A DNA stretch of 12,916 nt from contig JARIHM010000145.1 in assembly GCA_029288275.1 (NCBI GenBank), forward strand, positions 1 through 12,916, given 5' to 3'. The position numbers and the translations under genes were made by a program. Shown here in pieces: positions 1-5,845 of this stretch (its first letter is position 1; every line of letters begins with the position of its first letter). The notes under the pieces were generated by a model, which worked only from the letters and a program-made list of their open reading frames with translations, did no database searches and was not told where the DNA came from. The stretch comes from Candidatus Saccharimonadota bacterium. Lineage in GTDB: Bacteria; Patescibacteriota; Saccharimonadia; UBA4664.

Positions 1-497
1 TTAATGATGGAACGGACATTGCCCGCCATAACACCGACAAACCCGGTAAGGGGTGCCGCGATCGTACCCACCACCTGAGCAATGAGCTGCTCACGGGTCG
101 GCAGAGTCGCCAGCGCCTTCACTTCGGCCGCACTCAGCAACTGGCCATCGCCGGTGATTGCACCTACGATTTCCAGCGCATCGTGCTTCTTGGCATACTG
201 GAAGATGACACGGGCCGGAGCCACTTCGTCATCAAAGCCCAGCGCCAGAGCCATCGGGCCGGTAAAGGCCGCGGCGTCTAGCTGCGCCAACTGGGGATTG
301 TTCTTGGTAGCGATGCGTAGCAGCGTGTTCTTGGTGACCCGGTAGGTCATGCCTTCGGCACGCAGGGTGGCCCGCAGCTCTTCAATCTCCGGCACAGTTA
401 GGCCGCGATAGTCGGTCATGACGGCCAATTTGATGCGCCCAAGCTCGCCGGTGAGTGTATCAACGGCCTGCTCTTTGGCAGCACGGGAAATGGCCAT
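1..497 (-). CDS. rplJ: 50S ribosomal protein L10 (3' end outside window)
   Basis: L10 forms the base of the ribosomal stalk: it binds 23S rRNA next to L11 and carries the L7/L12 dimers that recruit translational GTPases. The translation begins MAISRAAKEQAVDTLTGEL, then shows the L10 hallmarks DYRGLTV (residues about 29-35) and YRVTKNTLL (about 52-60), followed by the FTGPMALAL stretch. 165 codons are visible without a stop; bacterial L10 is usually 165-180 residues, so only the L7/L12-binding tail is missing. The ATG at 497 is preceded by AAAGGG about eight bases away. A promoter, an L10-leader RNA and an attenuator-like hairpin lie directly upstream, so it is transcribed separately from rplK-rplA, unlike the usual rplKAJL order. 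rplL would be expected just outside the window. Confidence 0.96.
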   Translation of the reverse strand, partial: MAISRAAKEQAVDTLTGELGRIKLAVMTDYRGLTVPEIEELRATLRAEGMTYRVTKNTLLRIATKNNPQLAQLDAAAFTGPMALALGFDDEVAPARVIFQYAKKHDALEIVGAITGDGQLLSAAEVKALATLPTREQLIAQVVGTIAAPLTGFVGVMAGNVRSII

Positions 498-514
498 GTC
501 ATTACCCTTTCATT

Positions 515-545
515 AAAAAAATCTCTCGGTTCGTCAGCCAAGAGA
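515..545 (-). terminator. Intrinsic terminator/attenuator in the rplJ leader
   Basis: Read on the minus strand, TCTCTTGG, an eight-base loop and CCGAGAGA form an 8-bp stem with one G-U pair, followed at once by seven T residues. It ends only 17 bases before the rplJ start codon and lies downstream of the L10-binding leader. It therefore looks like an attenuator for rplJ rather than the end of another gene. A competing upstream helix (TTCCAA with TTGGAA, about 555-575) might serve as part of an alternative fold; this is inference. Confidence 0.75.
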
Positions 546-574
546 CAGTTCCAAAGCATCCAAAATATTGGAAT

Positions 575-630
575 CGCCTCGGTGGCAATTTAAGCCTGCG
601 CCTTGCGGCCGGCAGCCACTGTCTTCGGTG
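575..630 (-). ncRNA. Ribosomal protein L10 leader RNA
   Basis: On the minus strand, CCGAAGACAGTGGC is followed by a GC-rich hairpin and then TTGCCACCGAGGCG. The GTGGC and GCCAC arms pair, flanked by the CGAAGACAG and CCGAGG strands that are characteristic of the kink-turn in the known L10-leader element, an mRNA mimic of the 23S rRNA L10 site. The structure starts within a few bases of the predicted transcription start and precedes the attenuator hairpin. In the known system, excess L10 bound to its leader lowers rplJ-rplL expression. Confidence 0.85.
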
Positions 631-639
631 AACGTAGTA

Positions 640-668
640 ATTATAGCGTAGTCAGATGGAATCGTCAA
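640..668 (-). promoter_or_regulatory. Sigma-70-type promoter of rplJ
   Basis: Minus-strand TTGACG (663-668) and a perfect TATAAT (640-645) are separated by 17 bp, predicting a start near 633, exactly at the 5' edge of the L10 leader. The -35 box forms an inverted repeat (GTCAAT, 8 bp, ATTGAC) with the -35 of the divergent promoter. Confidence 0.8.
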
Positions 669-678
669 TCACGGCGCA

Positions 679-707
679 TTGACAACAGGACCTGCGGATG
701 ACAAGAT
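679..707 (+). promoter_or_regulatory. Candidate divergent promoter for the plus-strand small gene
   Basis: A consensus TTGACA (679-684) is followed after 17 bp by a poor -10 hexamer CAAGAT (702-707). This has an extended -10 dinucleotide TG one base upstream. It lies back to back with the rplJ promoter. Confidence 0.4.
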
Positions 708-744
708 GCTTGCGTTCGCTCCTCGCCTCTATGAAGGGAATATC

Positions 745-1131
745 ATGAGCGACGCACCGAATCCGAGCTGGCGCTACCTCAACGAGTATAATCTCGATTT
801 TACCATCGGCGAGCTGGAAGCTAATTTGGTAGATCATCGGGTTAACCTTCTGATCGCTCAGCACCGTCGGGGTAGTAGCCCTCATAGTGTGCCAGCCAAG
901 CTGACGTCGTACACTGTTACCGGATTTCGGCATATCAAGGACCAGCTCGGCGAGTGGTTGTGTATGACTACCAATGAGGAGCCATGCGTTCGCTTGGCGG
1001 CCTTATTTGGCAATGACACGTGTTACTGCCTGGGGGCATCGGGTGTGGCGGCTCAATTCATGTCGCCACTTTACAATGGCAGGGATACCCACATCATACT
1101 CGTGCTTGCAGATGCGCCCAGTGGGCCCTAA
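745..1131 (+). CDS. Hypothetical protein, 128 residues
   Basis: I do not recognise this protein. It is the only probable gene on the plus strand. The ATG at 745 is preceded by GAAGGGA with suitable spacing; a longer reading from TTG at 679 would start inside the presumed promoter and is rejected. The sequence is soluble-looking, with no signal peptide or clear membrane span. It has four cysteines: one in an EEPC context about residue 83, two in DTCYC about 94-96, and one in EWLC about 76. The hydrophobic C-terminal strand HIILVLADAP suggests a small alpha/beta domain. A near-perfect hairpin terminator follows five bases after the stop, which supports a real monocistronic gene. It is divergent from rplJ. 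An overlapping minus-strand ORF (652-933) is less likely because it would run through the rplJ promoter. Confidence 0.6.
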   Translation: MSDAPNPSWRYLNEYNLDFTIGELEANLVDHRVNLLIAQHRRGSSPHSVPAKLTSYTVTGFRHIKDQLGEWLCMTTNEEPCVRLAALFGNDTCYCLGASGVAAQFMSPLYNGRDTHIILVLADAPSGP

Positions 1132-1135
1132 ATGT

Positions 1136-1171
1136 ATACGCCCGGAAGACGGTGTCTTCCGGGCGTATTTT
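1136..1171 (+). terminator. Strong hairpin terminator between convergent genes
   Basis: ATACGCCCGGAAGAC and GTCTTCCGGGCGTAT form a perfect 15-bp stem with a GGT loop, followed by TTTT on the plus strand. It starts five bases after the stop of the plus-strand gene. It also lies just after the stop of the last small minus-strand ORF, where its T-tail is poor, so it may work in both directions but best for the plus strand. Confidence 0.85.
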
Positions 1172-1172
1172 G

Positions 1173-1373
1173 CTACTTGGCGATCTTGGCCTCGCGCGTC
1201 AGGCGACGTACAATCCGCCCGCGAAGGCCGCCGGCGTGGTATCCGCCCTTGCGCTCAGGATCAGGCTTTACCACCGTGCGTCCCCGTTTATCCTGGCCGG
1301 CTGGTTGCTTCTCGCGCTTTAGCGCCTCGGCATGGGAGTTGACGGTTGGCGACTCATCGACGATAGCTCGCAT
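1173..1373 (-). CDS. Small basic hypothetical protein (66 residues), fourth of a micro-ORF chain
   Basis: Unrecognised. The 66-residue product is rich in Arg, Lys and Gly and ends RGRIVRRLTREAKIAK, a very basic amphipathic tail that could bind nucleic acid (inference). Its ATG overlaps the stop of the preceding ORF as TAATG, and an AGGA lies eight bases upstream, a typical arrangement for translational coupling. The stop precedes the strong hairpin at 1136-1168 by a few bases. There is no hydrophobic segment and no cysteine. The ORF is short and compositionally biased, so spurious coding cannot be excluded. The linked overlaps and Shine-Dalgarno sites across the four ORFs are the main support. 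Confidence 0.5.
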   Translation of the reverse strand: MRAIVDESPTVNSHAEALKREKQPAGQDKRGRTVVKPDPERKGGYHAGGLRGRIVRRLTREAKIAK

Positions 1374-1546
1374 TAGCTTGATCCTGATCGTCGGTTGCGG
1401 CGCCTGGCCAGGCCCGCCCGGTGCGCCTCAATAAGGAGGCGGCTGGCTTCTCTCGCCTGGCGGGCCGACAGGCCGTTCTTTCGGCCAGCGGCTAACTCCC
1501 TCAGCGCAGCGTGGGTATCGGCCCGAGAAGGCCTCGGTGCGGTCAT
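1373..1546 (-). CDS. Small basic hypothetical protein (57 residues), third of a micro-ORF chain
   Basis: Unrecognised. I chose the ATG at 1546 because GGAGA lies six bases upstream; a longer reading extends to 1666 but has no comparable site. The product starts MTAPRPSRADTHAALREL and is predicted to be largely helical. It has a segment around residues 12-45 (HAALRELAAGRKNGLSARQA, then EASRLLIEAHRAGLARRR) that alternates hydrophobic and charged residues, followed by an Arg-rich end. A small helix-turn-helix or RNA-binding helical hairpin would be compatible with this, but no signature proves it. It starts 13 bases after the previous ORF stops and overlaps the next one as TAATG. Confidence 0.5.
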   Translation of the reverse strand: MTAPRPSRADTHAALRELAAGRKNGLSARQAREASRLLIEAHRAGLARRRNRRSGSS

Positions 1547-1559
1547 AATGAGTCTCCGT

Positions 1560-1745
1560 TCACTTGTTGAGCTGGACGGTGCTGCTAAGGGCCTGAGCCC
1601 GATGATCTCCGCCCCGGCGCGCGGGATGCGGGCCGGTGTACCGCCGGTCTCTACTACCAGAAGCACTGCGAGCCAGGGCTAGGGCGCTATCCTCGAGACT
1701 GCGAGCGACCTTGTCACGAGCTACTCGTTTTTGGCCCCTGTTCAC
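1560..1745 (-). CDS. Small basic hypothetical protein (61 residues), second of a micro-ORF chain
   Basis: Unrecognised. It begins with GTG, whose last two bases form the TGA stop of the previous ORF (GTGA overlap), implying translational coupling; no good Shine-Dalgarno site is visible. The protein is very basic and Ser/Arg rich (MNRGQKRVARDKVARSLEDS at the start, ending SSTVQLNK), with no hydrophobic core obvious. This is the weakest member of the chain on sequence character, and its reality rests mainly on the overlap with its neighbours. Confidence 0.4.
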   Translation of the reverse strand: MNRGQKRVARDKVARSLEDSALALARSASGSRDRRYTGPHPARRGGDHRAQALSSTVQLNK

Positions 1746-1924
1746 GGTTGCTCTTGTTCGGATGGCGGTTTCACCTCATGCCGACCCTTGCCCGTAAATG
1801 GGCCGACCGAACCACCCGGCGCAGCGTGCTTAGGTTGCTCAAGTTCAAGTACCGACTGGACCTGCTGCCTCGTTGTCTTGACCCGCCGTCGCCGTTGGCA
1901 CTCGGCAAATGGGTTGAATCTCAC
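1742..1924 (-). CDS. Small basic hypothetical protein (60 residues), first of a micro-ORF chain
   Basis: Unrecognised. It starts with GTG at 1924, with AAGGA about eight bases upstream, and is the first ORF after a good promoter (1965-1993) that overlaps the region just behind glyA. The product begins MRFNPFAECQRRRRVKTTRQ and is otherwise rich in Gln, Glu, Pro and Lys, suggesting a disordered or nucleic-acid-binding peptide. The stop overlaps the next start as GTGA. It has one cysteine, near residue 9. No homologous family comes to mind. Confidence 0.45.
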   Translation of the reverse strand: MRFNPFAECQRRRRVKTTRQQVQSVLELEQPKHAAPGGSVGPFTGKGRHEVKPPSEQEQP

Positions 1925-1964
1925 GTTTTATTCCTTGATTGGATAGGTGCGATTGCCGTTGGTA

Positions 1965-1993
1965 ATTATAGAATCGCCTGACAGTTATCGCAA
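1965..1993 (-). promoter_or_regulatory. Promoter of the micro-ORF chain
   Basis: Minus-strand TTGCGA (1988-1993) and a perfect TATAAT (1965-1970) are 17 bp apart, predicting a start near 1958 and a 33-base leader before the GTG at 1924. It sits five bases beyond the glyA stop. No terminator is visible between glyA and this promoter, so read-through from glyA is also possible. Confidence 0.65.
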
Positions 1994-1997
1994 GGAT

Positions 1998-3308
1998 CTA
2001 ACTATCACTAGGCAAGGGAAACTGCTCAGCAAAATCCGCAATTTCTTTTTGGAGACGAATAAGTTCTTTCTCGTCCTGACGGGCCGTAATACCTTTGAGC
2101 ATCCAGGCAGCAATCTGTTCCATGTGCTCGTCCTTGAGGCCGCGGGTGGTGATGGCCGGAGTACCGAGACGAATGCCACTCGGTTGAAAGGGCGGGAGCG
2201 GATCATCGGGTATAACGTTTTTATTGAGTGTCAGACCGATCCTATCCAGCACAGCTTCCGCCTCGCCACCATGGATGCCGAAGCTTGTCATTACGTCAAC
2301 TAAGACCAGGTGATTATCGGTACCATTGGTAATAAGCTTGAAACCACGCTTCATGAGCGCCGTAGCCAGCGCCTGGGCATTATCAAGCACCTGCTGGGCA
2401 TAGCCGGCAAACTCGGGCCGAGCGGCCTCGTAGAAGGCCACGGCCTTAGCGGCAATCACATGCATATGAGGGCCGCCCTGAATGCCGGGGAATACTGCAC
2501 GATCTACCAATGTCGGGAGGTTTTCTATGGTCTTCTCAGGCTTACGCAAGGGGTTGCCCGCAACACCTTTAGTAAGAATGATTCCGCCGCGTGGCCCGCG
2601 CAGGGTTTTATGGGTAGTACTGGTAACCATATGAAAACCGTGGTGAAAGGGGTTCTCAAGCTTTTTGGCTGCGACGAGCCCGGCAATATGGGCGATGTCT
2701 GCCCAGGCCACAGCCCCGACCTCCTCGGCGATTGCGGCAAATTTGTCGTAATCAAGTTCGCGCGGATACGATGAATAACCGGCCAAGATGATCTTTGGCT
2801 TATGCTCCTTTGCCAGGGCGCGCAGTTGGTCATAGTCAATTTCCCCGGTCTCCACATCTTTCATGCCATAGCGGACGAAGTTAAAGATCTTCGCCAAAAC
2901 CGTACCAGGCCGACCGTGGGTCAGATGTCCCCCATGGCTGAGATCCATACCTAAAATGGTATCCCCCGGCTCCATCCAGGCATGCTCGGCGGCTTCATTG
3001 GCCTGAGCCCCAGACAACGGCTGGACATTGGCGTGATCGGCGTCAAACAGCGCCTTCACCCGATCAATGGCGAGCTGTTCAAGCTTGTCGGTGTTCTCTT
3101 GGCCGCCGTAATAGCGCTTTTTGACGTAACCTTCGGAGTACTTGTTGGTAAAAACGCTACCCATAGCGGTAAGCACTTCGCGGCTGACATAATTTTCGCT
3201 CGGGATGAGCTCCAGGCCGGTGCGCTGGCGCTGTTCTTCGGCGTGAATAAGTTCGGCTACTTGGGTGTCGTGCATTGATGAGAGGACTGCATCATCTATC
3301 TTCTTCAT
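1998..3308 (-). CDS. glyA: Serine hydroxymethyltransferase
   Basis: This PLP enzyme converts serine and tetrahydrofolate to glycine and 5,10-methylene-tetrahydrofolate, the carbon donor for the ThyX reaction encoded next door. The 436 residues match the usual 410-435. Diagnostic segments in order: ELIPSENYVS (33-42), NKYSEGYVKKRYYGG (55-69), NVQPLSGAQAN (94-104), ILGMDLSHGGHLTHG (118-132), the PLP-contacting DIAHIAGL (204-211), and TSTTHKTLRGPRGG (229-242) with the Schiff-base lysine at 234. The ATG at 3308 follows AGGAA at good spacing. The family is most often soluble, cytosolic and dimeric or tetrameric. A thyX terminator lies upstream, so glyA probably has its own promoter despite being functionally linked to thyX. 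Confidence 0.97.
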   Translation of the reverse strand: MKKIDDAVLSSMHDTQVAELIHAEEQRQRTGLELIPSENYVSREVLTAMGSVFTNKYSEGYVKKRYYGGQENTDKLEQLAIDRVKALFDADHANVQPLSGAQANEAAEHAWMEPGDTILGMDLSHGGHLTHGRPGTVLAKIFNFVRYGMKDVETGEIDYDQLRALAKEHKPKIILAGYSSYPRELDYDKFAAIAEEVGAVAWADIAHIAGLVAAKKLENPFHHGFHMVTSTTHKTLRGPRGGIILTKGVAGNPLRKPEKTIENLPTLVDRAVFPGIQGGPHMHVIAAKAVAFYEAARPEFAGYAQQVLDNAQALATALMKRGFKLITNGTDNHLVLVDVMTSFGIHGGEAEAVLDRIGLTLNKNVIPDDPLPPFQPSGIRLGTPAITTRGLKDEHMEQIAAWMLKGITARQDEKELIRLQKEIADFAEQFPLPSDS

Positions 3309-3371
3309 AACGAGGTTCCTTCTGGATTTATGTGGAGAGATACTTGGGTGATGCCGCTAAATCATGACGTT

Positions 3372-3400
3372 ATTGTACACGAATGCCCCGGCTCGTTTAA
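3372..3400 (-). promoter_or_regulatory. Candidate glyA promoter
   Basis: Between the thyX terminator and glyA, minus-strand TACAAT (3372-3377) matches the -10 consensus at five of six positions. The sequence 17 bp upstream, TTAAAC (3395-3400), is a weak -35 match. The location is right for an independent glyA transcript. Confidence 0.4.
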
Positions 3401-3411
3401 GCTCTATATAG

Positions 3412-3458
3412 AAAAGAGGCCGAGAGCTACCGCACGTATGGCGATAATTCTCGGCCTC
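3412..3458 (-). terminator. Terminator of thyX
   Basis: On the minus strand GAGGCCGAGA and TCTCGGCCTC form a perfect 10-bp stem, followed by TTTTCTAT. The 23-base apical part can partly pair (CGC with GCG). It begins three bases after the thyX stop. Confidence 0.85.
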
Positions 3459-3461
3459 AGG

Positions 3462-4364
3462 TCACACCTTGGGATATGCCACGTTCACAATGTGGGTACC
3501 GTCGGTGTGCAGGGCCAGTTCCATGTCGGTGAAGAAGAGCGGGTCCAGGCTTGACAGAACGCGGTAGACCGCCACGGCGAAAGCACGAATCTCGGTGTCG
3601 GCGTGGGGGTTGGCTCGCATGGCGATGATGTGCCGCCAAGCCCGCACGTTGCCGGTAACTACCAACGAAGCCTCGGCCTCGTTGGGCAGCTTAGCACGGG
3701 CCGTCTGCTGGACCTTCTTCCGCAGATCGGTCTTCTCCTTGGCAGACAGGATACCCATGCCCTGAGCCTGCCGCTCATACAGCTTCTGCGCCGTCTGCTC
3801 GTAGCGGCGGTTGGCGTGCTCGATGTCCTGGATGAACTCCTCGTGCAGTTCGGGATCGGCCGCAAACTCCGGCCGCTCCACGAATCGCAGCACCCGGCCC
3901 GACACGTACCGCTGAGACAACTGCGAGTAGGCCATGCCGGCACGGTGTCGAACAAGCTCGTGCGTCAGACTCCGCGACACCCCATAGACGTGCAGGCTGT
4001 AATTGGGGTGCTCCAGCACCGAACCATGGCCACTCTCCATGATGTCATGCAGGTAGCGCTCGGCCTCGGCGTTCTGGGTCCGCTTGGGGCCATAGCTGGC
4101 ATAGCAGGCCTGGCCAGCCGTCTTAGCCAACTGCGTGCCATCCGGCAAGAGGGTCGGGTCATCCAGGTAGGCACCGAAGTGAAGCTCCGGGTCGAAGCCG
4201 TCCAGAAAGCCCTGCAGCGCCGTAACATCTACGGTTGGTACCGCCAGGACGGCCACTCCTGGCCGCTGCAAATACGGCACGCCACCCGGGGTGTGCAGCA
4301 CCGGCGCTGGCAGCACCGGCAGACTGTGCCGCTGACTATAATACAGCGGCGGCAGGTCGGTCAT
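3462..4364 (-). CDS. thyX: Flavin-dependent thymidylate synthase, long form
   Basis: ThyX makes dTMP from dUMP using methylene-tetrahydrofolate, FAD and NADPH, and replaces ThyA. The signature is LTHELVRHRAGMAYSQLSQRY (split as RHR 139-141 and the catalytic Ser at 150), fitting the RHRX7-8S ThyX motif with the longer X8 spacing. SVLEH (115-119) matches the conserved substrate-side GHxSxxEH element. At 300 residues it is longer than typical 220-250 residue ThyX proteins; most of the excess is N-terminal (about residues 1-75). The ATG at 4364 follows AGAAGG at five bases. An upstream reading to 4505 would overlap the preceding kinase gene and lacks such a site. The gene starts 25 bases after the kinase stop, so the two are probably co-transcribed. 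Confidence 0.95.
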   Translation of the reverse strand: MTDLPPLYYSQRHSLPVLPAPVLHTPGGVPYLQRPGVAVLAVPTVDVTALQGFLDGFDPELHFGAYLDDPTLLPDGTQLAKTAGQACYASYGPKRTQNAEAERYLHDIMESGHGSVLEHPNYSLHVYGVSRSLTHELVRHRAGMAYSQLSQRYVSGRVLRFVERPEFAADPELHEEFIQDIEHANRRYEQTAQKLYERQAQGMGILSAKEKTDLRKKVQQTARAKLPNEAEASLVVTGNVRAWRHIIAMRANPHADTEIRAFAVAVYRVLSSLDPLFFTDMELALHTDGTHIVNVAYPKV

Positions 4365-4389
4365 GACAACCTTCTTTCGGTTGAGGGGG

Positions 4390-5019
4390 CTAGGACAAGA
4401 ACGGCCGAAGCCGATCCTTAATCTGCTTGAAGACTCCCGATACACCCACCATAGCGTCAACCCCAACCCAATTGGGTCGGGTGCTCTTGAGGTGCGCGTA
4501 GGCATCGATCATCCGTCTATAGTAGGCATTATCGCGCTCCTGAATATGATCGGTCTCGGCCTGTTGGGCCGACCGGGCGCGCGAAGTGGCTAAGTCGATC
4601 TCGAGCAGAATGACAATCGTAGGGTCCAGGATCTGCTCGATCACTTCGTAGGCAGAGTAGGCCAGTGCCAGTGCCTCGCCCTCCAGGCGGTTAGCGATGG
4701 CATTATATACGAGCGTGGTCTCTGGTCCCCGATTGATTACTAAGTGTCGGGGCGATGTATGGCGCAGGCTGGCCAGGTGAGTGTCCGACTCGGCATGCTG
4801 CGCAAAATACCCAAGTGTCTCGGCTAAGGGACTCTGCGGCTTGCCGTCGAGTACTGCCTGACGGAAAGCCGTGCTGGCCGGCGTGACCTTGGGTGCGTAG
4901 ATGAACTCAGCTGGATATCCGGCCTGCCCATCAAGCCAGTCTGCCACTAGTGGCGCTAGGGTGTCCTTGCCGGCACCATTAATGCCGGTTAGTACGACGA
5001 GAAGCGGCTTGGTCTGCAC
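4390..5019 (-). CDS. Thymidylate kinase-like P-loop kinase
   Basis: Likely converts dTMP to dTDP with ATP, the step after ThyX. The 209 residues fit dTMP kinase size. Visible motifs: Walker A GINGAGKDT (12-20), and a LID-like basic segment RARSAQQAETDHIQERD (147-163) followed by YYRRMIDAYAHL, as in the Tmk C-terminal half. The position normally occupied by the Asp-Arg pair of Tmk (DRY/DRH, then S and a YQ-like motif) reads VINRGPETTLVYN (94-106), so Asp is replaced by Asn. The family is therefore clear but substrate specificity is not certain. The start is GTG at 5019, supported by GGAGG five bases upstream. A weak promoter (TAATCT near 5062-5067) may lie behind the dcd terminator. Neighbours dcd and thyX support a pyrimidine nucleotide role. 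Confidence 0.8.
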   Translation of the reverse strand: MQTKPLLVVLTGINGAGKDTLAPLVADWLDGQAGYPAEFIYAPKVTPASTAFRQAVLDGKPQSPLAETLGYFAQHAESDTHLASLRHTSPRHLVINRGPETTLVYNAIANRLEGEALALAYSAYEVIEQILDPTIVILLEIDLATSRARSAQQAETDHIQERDNAYYRRMIDAYAHLKSTRPNWVGVDAMVGVSGVFKQIKDRLRPFLS

Positions 5020-5081
5020 GGGTCCCTCCTTTTGGTGCCAACTCTCACCTAGTTCCTCGTTAGATTAGCATAAGGACGACC

Positions 5082-5125
5082 AAAAACAAAGAAAGCGGCC
5101 GCAATCTCGGGGCGAGATTGCGGCC
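5082..5125 (-). terminator. Terminator of dcd
   Basis: Minus-strand GGCCGCAATCTCG and CGAGATTGCGGCC form a perfect 13-bp stem with a CCC loop, followed by the T-rich tract GCTTTCTTTGTTTTT. It starts four bases after the dcd stop. Confidence 0.88.
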
Positions 5126-5129
5126 GATA

Positions 5130-5720
5130 TTATGAAGCGAACAGCGTTGCTGGGTCGGGCCGCCGGTTGCGGTAGTAGCGCGAAGCCGTAGGGCCACGCT
5201 GGCCACTGTACTTAGAGCCCAATTGGCCTCCCCCGTAAGGCTGCTCAGCCGGCCCATCCAGGTGACTAAATGACAACTGCGCCACCGTCATGCCGGGCCA
5301 CAGCTTGACTGACACTCCAAGCACGTTGAGCAGCTCCAAGGTGATGTGGCCAGTAAAACCCGGGTCGATGAAGCCCGCCGTGGAGTGCACCAGGAGCGCC
5401 AACCGGCCCAGTGAGCTCTTACCCTCCACGCGCCCGAGGATGTCGGCCGGCAGAGTCACGCACTCGAACGTGGAAGCCAGTACAAACTGATTCGGATGGA
5501 GGACGAACGCATCGCCGGGACTCACTGTTACGGGCCGTGTGATGTCGGCTCGCTCATAGGGGTCCACGGCATCAACGCTATGCGACTCAAACCGCAGAAA
5601 CTGATTGTCGAGCCGCAGGTCGAGGCTGGCCGGCTGAACGAGCGCGGGGTCGTAAGGCTCAATGACGATATCGCCGGCCTCGATCTTCTGCCGAATCGTG
5701 GCATCACGCAGTCCGGTCAT
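5130..5720 (-). CDS. dcd: dCTP deaminase, probably bifunctional (dUMP-forming)
   Basis: Deaminates dCTP. The sequence resembles the bifunctional DCD-DUT type that also hydrolyses the product to dUMP, as described for the mycobacterial enzyme. The 196 residues are the usual length. Key parts: EGKSSLGR (99-106), STAGFIDPGFTGHITLEL (113-130) with the catalytic Glu at 129, LWPGM (140-144), and the nucleotide-closing tail YGGGQLGSKYSGQRGPTASR (162-181). The TAGFIDPGFTGHITLEL wording and the GQRGPTxSR tail are those of the bifunctional group rather than the E. coli monofunctional form; this is an inference from motif recall. The ATG at 5720 follows AGGAG. No separate dut gene is visible here, in keeping with direct dUMP supply for ThyX. 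Confidence 0.93.
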   Translation of the reverse strand: MTGLRDATIRQKIEAGDIVIEPYDPALVQPASLDLRLDNQFLRFESHSVDAVDPYERADITRPVTVSPGDAFVLHPNQFVLASTFECVTLPADILGRVEGKSSLGRLALLVHSTAGFIDPGFTGHITLELLNVLGVSVKLWPGMTVAQLSFSHLDGPAEQPYGGGQLGSKYSGQRGPTASRYYRNRRPDPATLFAS

Positions 5721-5763
5721 GGCCGGCTCCTTTCATGGTCGAGGTACGCTCACCGTGCCCCGG

Positions 5764-5793
5764 ATTGTAGCAGATGGCCCCGTTAAATACCAA
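5764..5793 (-). promoter_or_regulatory. Promoter of dcd (extended -10)
   Basis: Minus-strand TGCTACAAT gives an extended -10 (hexamer 5764-5769). TTGGTA (5788-5793) lies 18 bp upstream as a partial -35, overlapping the T-tail of the rplA terminator. The predicted start leaves about 37 bases to the dcd ATG. Confidence 0.55.
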
Positions 5794-5812
5794 AAACCGC
5801 CCCAGAGGGCGG
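5792..5812 (-). terminator. Terminator of the secE-nusG-rplK-rplA unit
   Basis: Minus-strand CCGCCC, loop TCTG and GGGCGG form a 6-bp all-GC stem followed by five T residues, 33 bases after the rplA stop. It separates rplA from the nucleotide genes. Confidence 0.85.
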
Positions 5813-5845
5813 CCTTGGCGCAATATGCGAATATGTAAGCGTGAA

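Noticed and set aside
652..933. Minus-strand ORF of 93 codons opposite the small plus-strand gene
   Set aside because: It runs through the rplJ promoter and has no good ribosome site. The plus-strand gene has a ribosome site, promoter and terminator.
2310..2774. Plus-strand ORF of 154 codons across glyA
   Set aside because: It is a shadow of glyA, whose PLP-lysine region and other family motifs are read on the minus strand.
3462..4364. The RHR-X8-S spacing in ThyX as a defective active site
   Set aside because: The family motif allows seven or eight residues between RHR and the serine, so this is within the normal range.
3603..4421. Long plus-strand ORF (272 codons) across thyX
   Set aside because: It is the complementary-frame shadow of thyX, which has a clear catalytic motif on the minus strand.
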